17,422 nt of DNA from an uncultured Lysobacteraceae bacterium (GTDB taxonomy: Bacteria > Pseudomonadota > Gammaproteobacteria > Xanthomonadales > Rhodanobacteraceae). Shown here piece by piece: positions 17,092 to 17,422 of the stretch (positions are counted from its first letter, which is position 1; each line of letters begins with the position of its first letter). The stretch lies in the NCBI GenBank assembly GCA_946482585.1, contig CAMLSI010000037.1, forward strand, positions 1 through 17,422. The letters run 5' to 3'. The notes below the pieces were generated by a model that did no database searches, was not told the origin of the DNA, and worked only from the letters and a program-made list of their open reading frames with translations. The position numbers were made by a program, and so were the translations under genes.

Positions 17092-17422
17092 ATGAGCGTT
17101 TTGATCAACAAGAACACCAAGGTGATCTGCCAGGGCTTCACCGGCCAGCAGGGCACGTTCCATTCCGAGCAGGCCGTGGACTACGGCACCAAGCTCGTCG
17201 GCGGCGTGACGCCGGGCAAGGGCGGCACGCAGCACATCGGTCTGCCGGTGTTCAACACCGTGCAGGACGCGGTCGACGAAACCGGTGCCGACGCGTCGAT
17301 GATCTTCGTGCCGCCGCCGTTCGCGGCCGACGCGATCCTCGAAGCCGCCGACGCGGGCATCAAGGTCATCGTCGCGATCACCGAAGGCATCCCGGTGCTC
17401 GACATGCTGCGCGTCAAGAACG
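17092..17422 (+). CDS. sucD: Succinyl-CoA ligase, alpha subunit, 3'-truncated by window end
   Basis: About 110 codons from ATG 17092 are visible before the sequence ends in frame. AAGGA at 17078-17082 is the ribosome binding site and overlaps the sucC stop. The start '[20 protein letters not shown]' and the following '[12 protein letters not shown]' and '[10 protein letters not shown]' form the CoA-binding Rossmann domain of SucD. '[15 protein letters not shown]' and '[13 protein letters not shown]' continue the fold. The catalytic His, which accepts the phosphoryl group, lies downstream of the window. SucD pairs with the upstream SucC in the TCA-cycle ligase. Confidence 0.97.
   Translation, partial: MSVLINKNTKVICQGFTGQQGTFHSEQAVDYGTKLVGGVTPGKGGTQHIGLPVFNTVQDAVDETGADASMIFVPPPFAADAILEAADAGIKVIVAITEGIPVLDMLRVKN

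Overview
This window is high-GC chromosomal DNA, probably from a gammaproteobacterium of the Lysobacterales/Xanthomonadales. The main pointers are the pilR-pilS pair next to sucC-sucD, two tandem type IV pilin genes, and strong G/C third-position bias. The pilRS-sucCD linkage is known from Xanthomonas and Xylella. Genus assignment is not possible by eye. No mobile element, tRNA, rRNA or CRISPR array was seen.

Region 1 (1-7329, + strand) is a tightly packed surface-glycan type cluster. In order it holds a 5'-truncated SAM methyltransferase, a family 4 glycosyltransferase, a glutamine-dependent asparagine synthase-like amidotransferase, a second methyltransferase, an LPG-synthase-TM (UPF0104) type membrane protein, a third methyltransferase, and a fourth methyltransferase with an N-terminal zinc-ribbon (Trm112-like) segment. 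Stops and starts overlap or nearly touch in the first six, so they probably form one operon. They look like genes that build and decorate (methylate, amidate) a cell-surface saccharide.

Region 2 (7363-12519, + strand) holds two type IV pilin genes, each with its own sigma-54 promoter of the same geometry (GG-N10-GC). A strong intrinsic terminator follows the second pilin. Two translationally coupled, paralogous polytopic membrane proteins come next, each with a GT-C-like 'DD' motif after TM1, an 'EHRNY' motif and a C-terminal TPR-like domain. They are the best candidates for a pilin- or surface-directed glycosyl transfer function.

Region 3 (12538-15663, - strand) encodes the PilS sensor kinase and PilR sigma-54 activator, the expected regulators of the two pilin promoters. 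Region 4 (15919-17422, + strand) encodes succinyl-CoA ligase beta (sucC) and the start of alpha (sucD), which is ordinary TCA-cycle metabolism.

The working picture is a type IV pilus locus in which PilS-PilR drives two non-equivalent pilins. pilA2 looks like the highly expressed one, with an extra disulfide and a leader hairpin. Two membrane GT-C/TPR proteins sit behind the pilin terminator, and a methyltransferase-rich glycan cluster lies upstream. The functional link between pilin, GT-C proteins and glycan cluster is inference from position.
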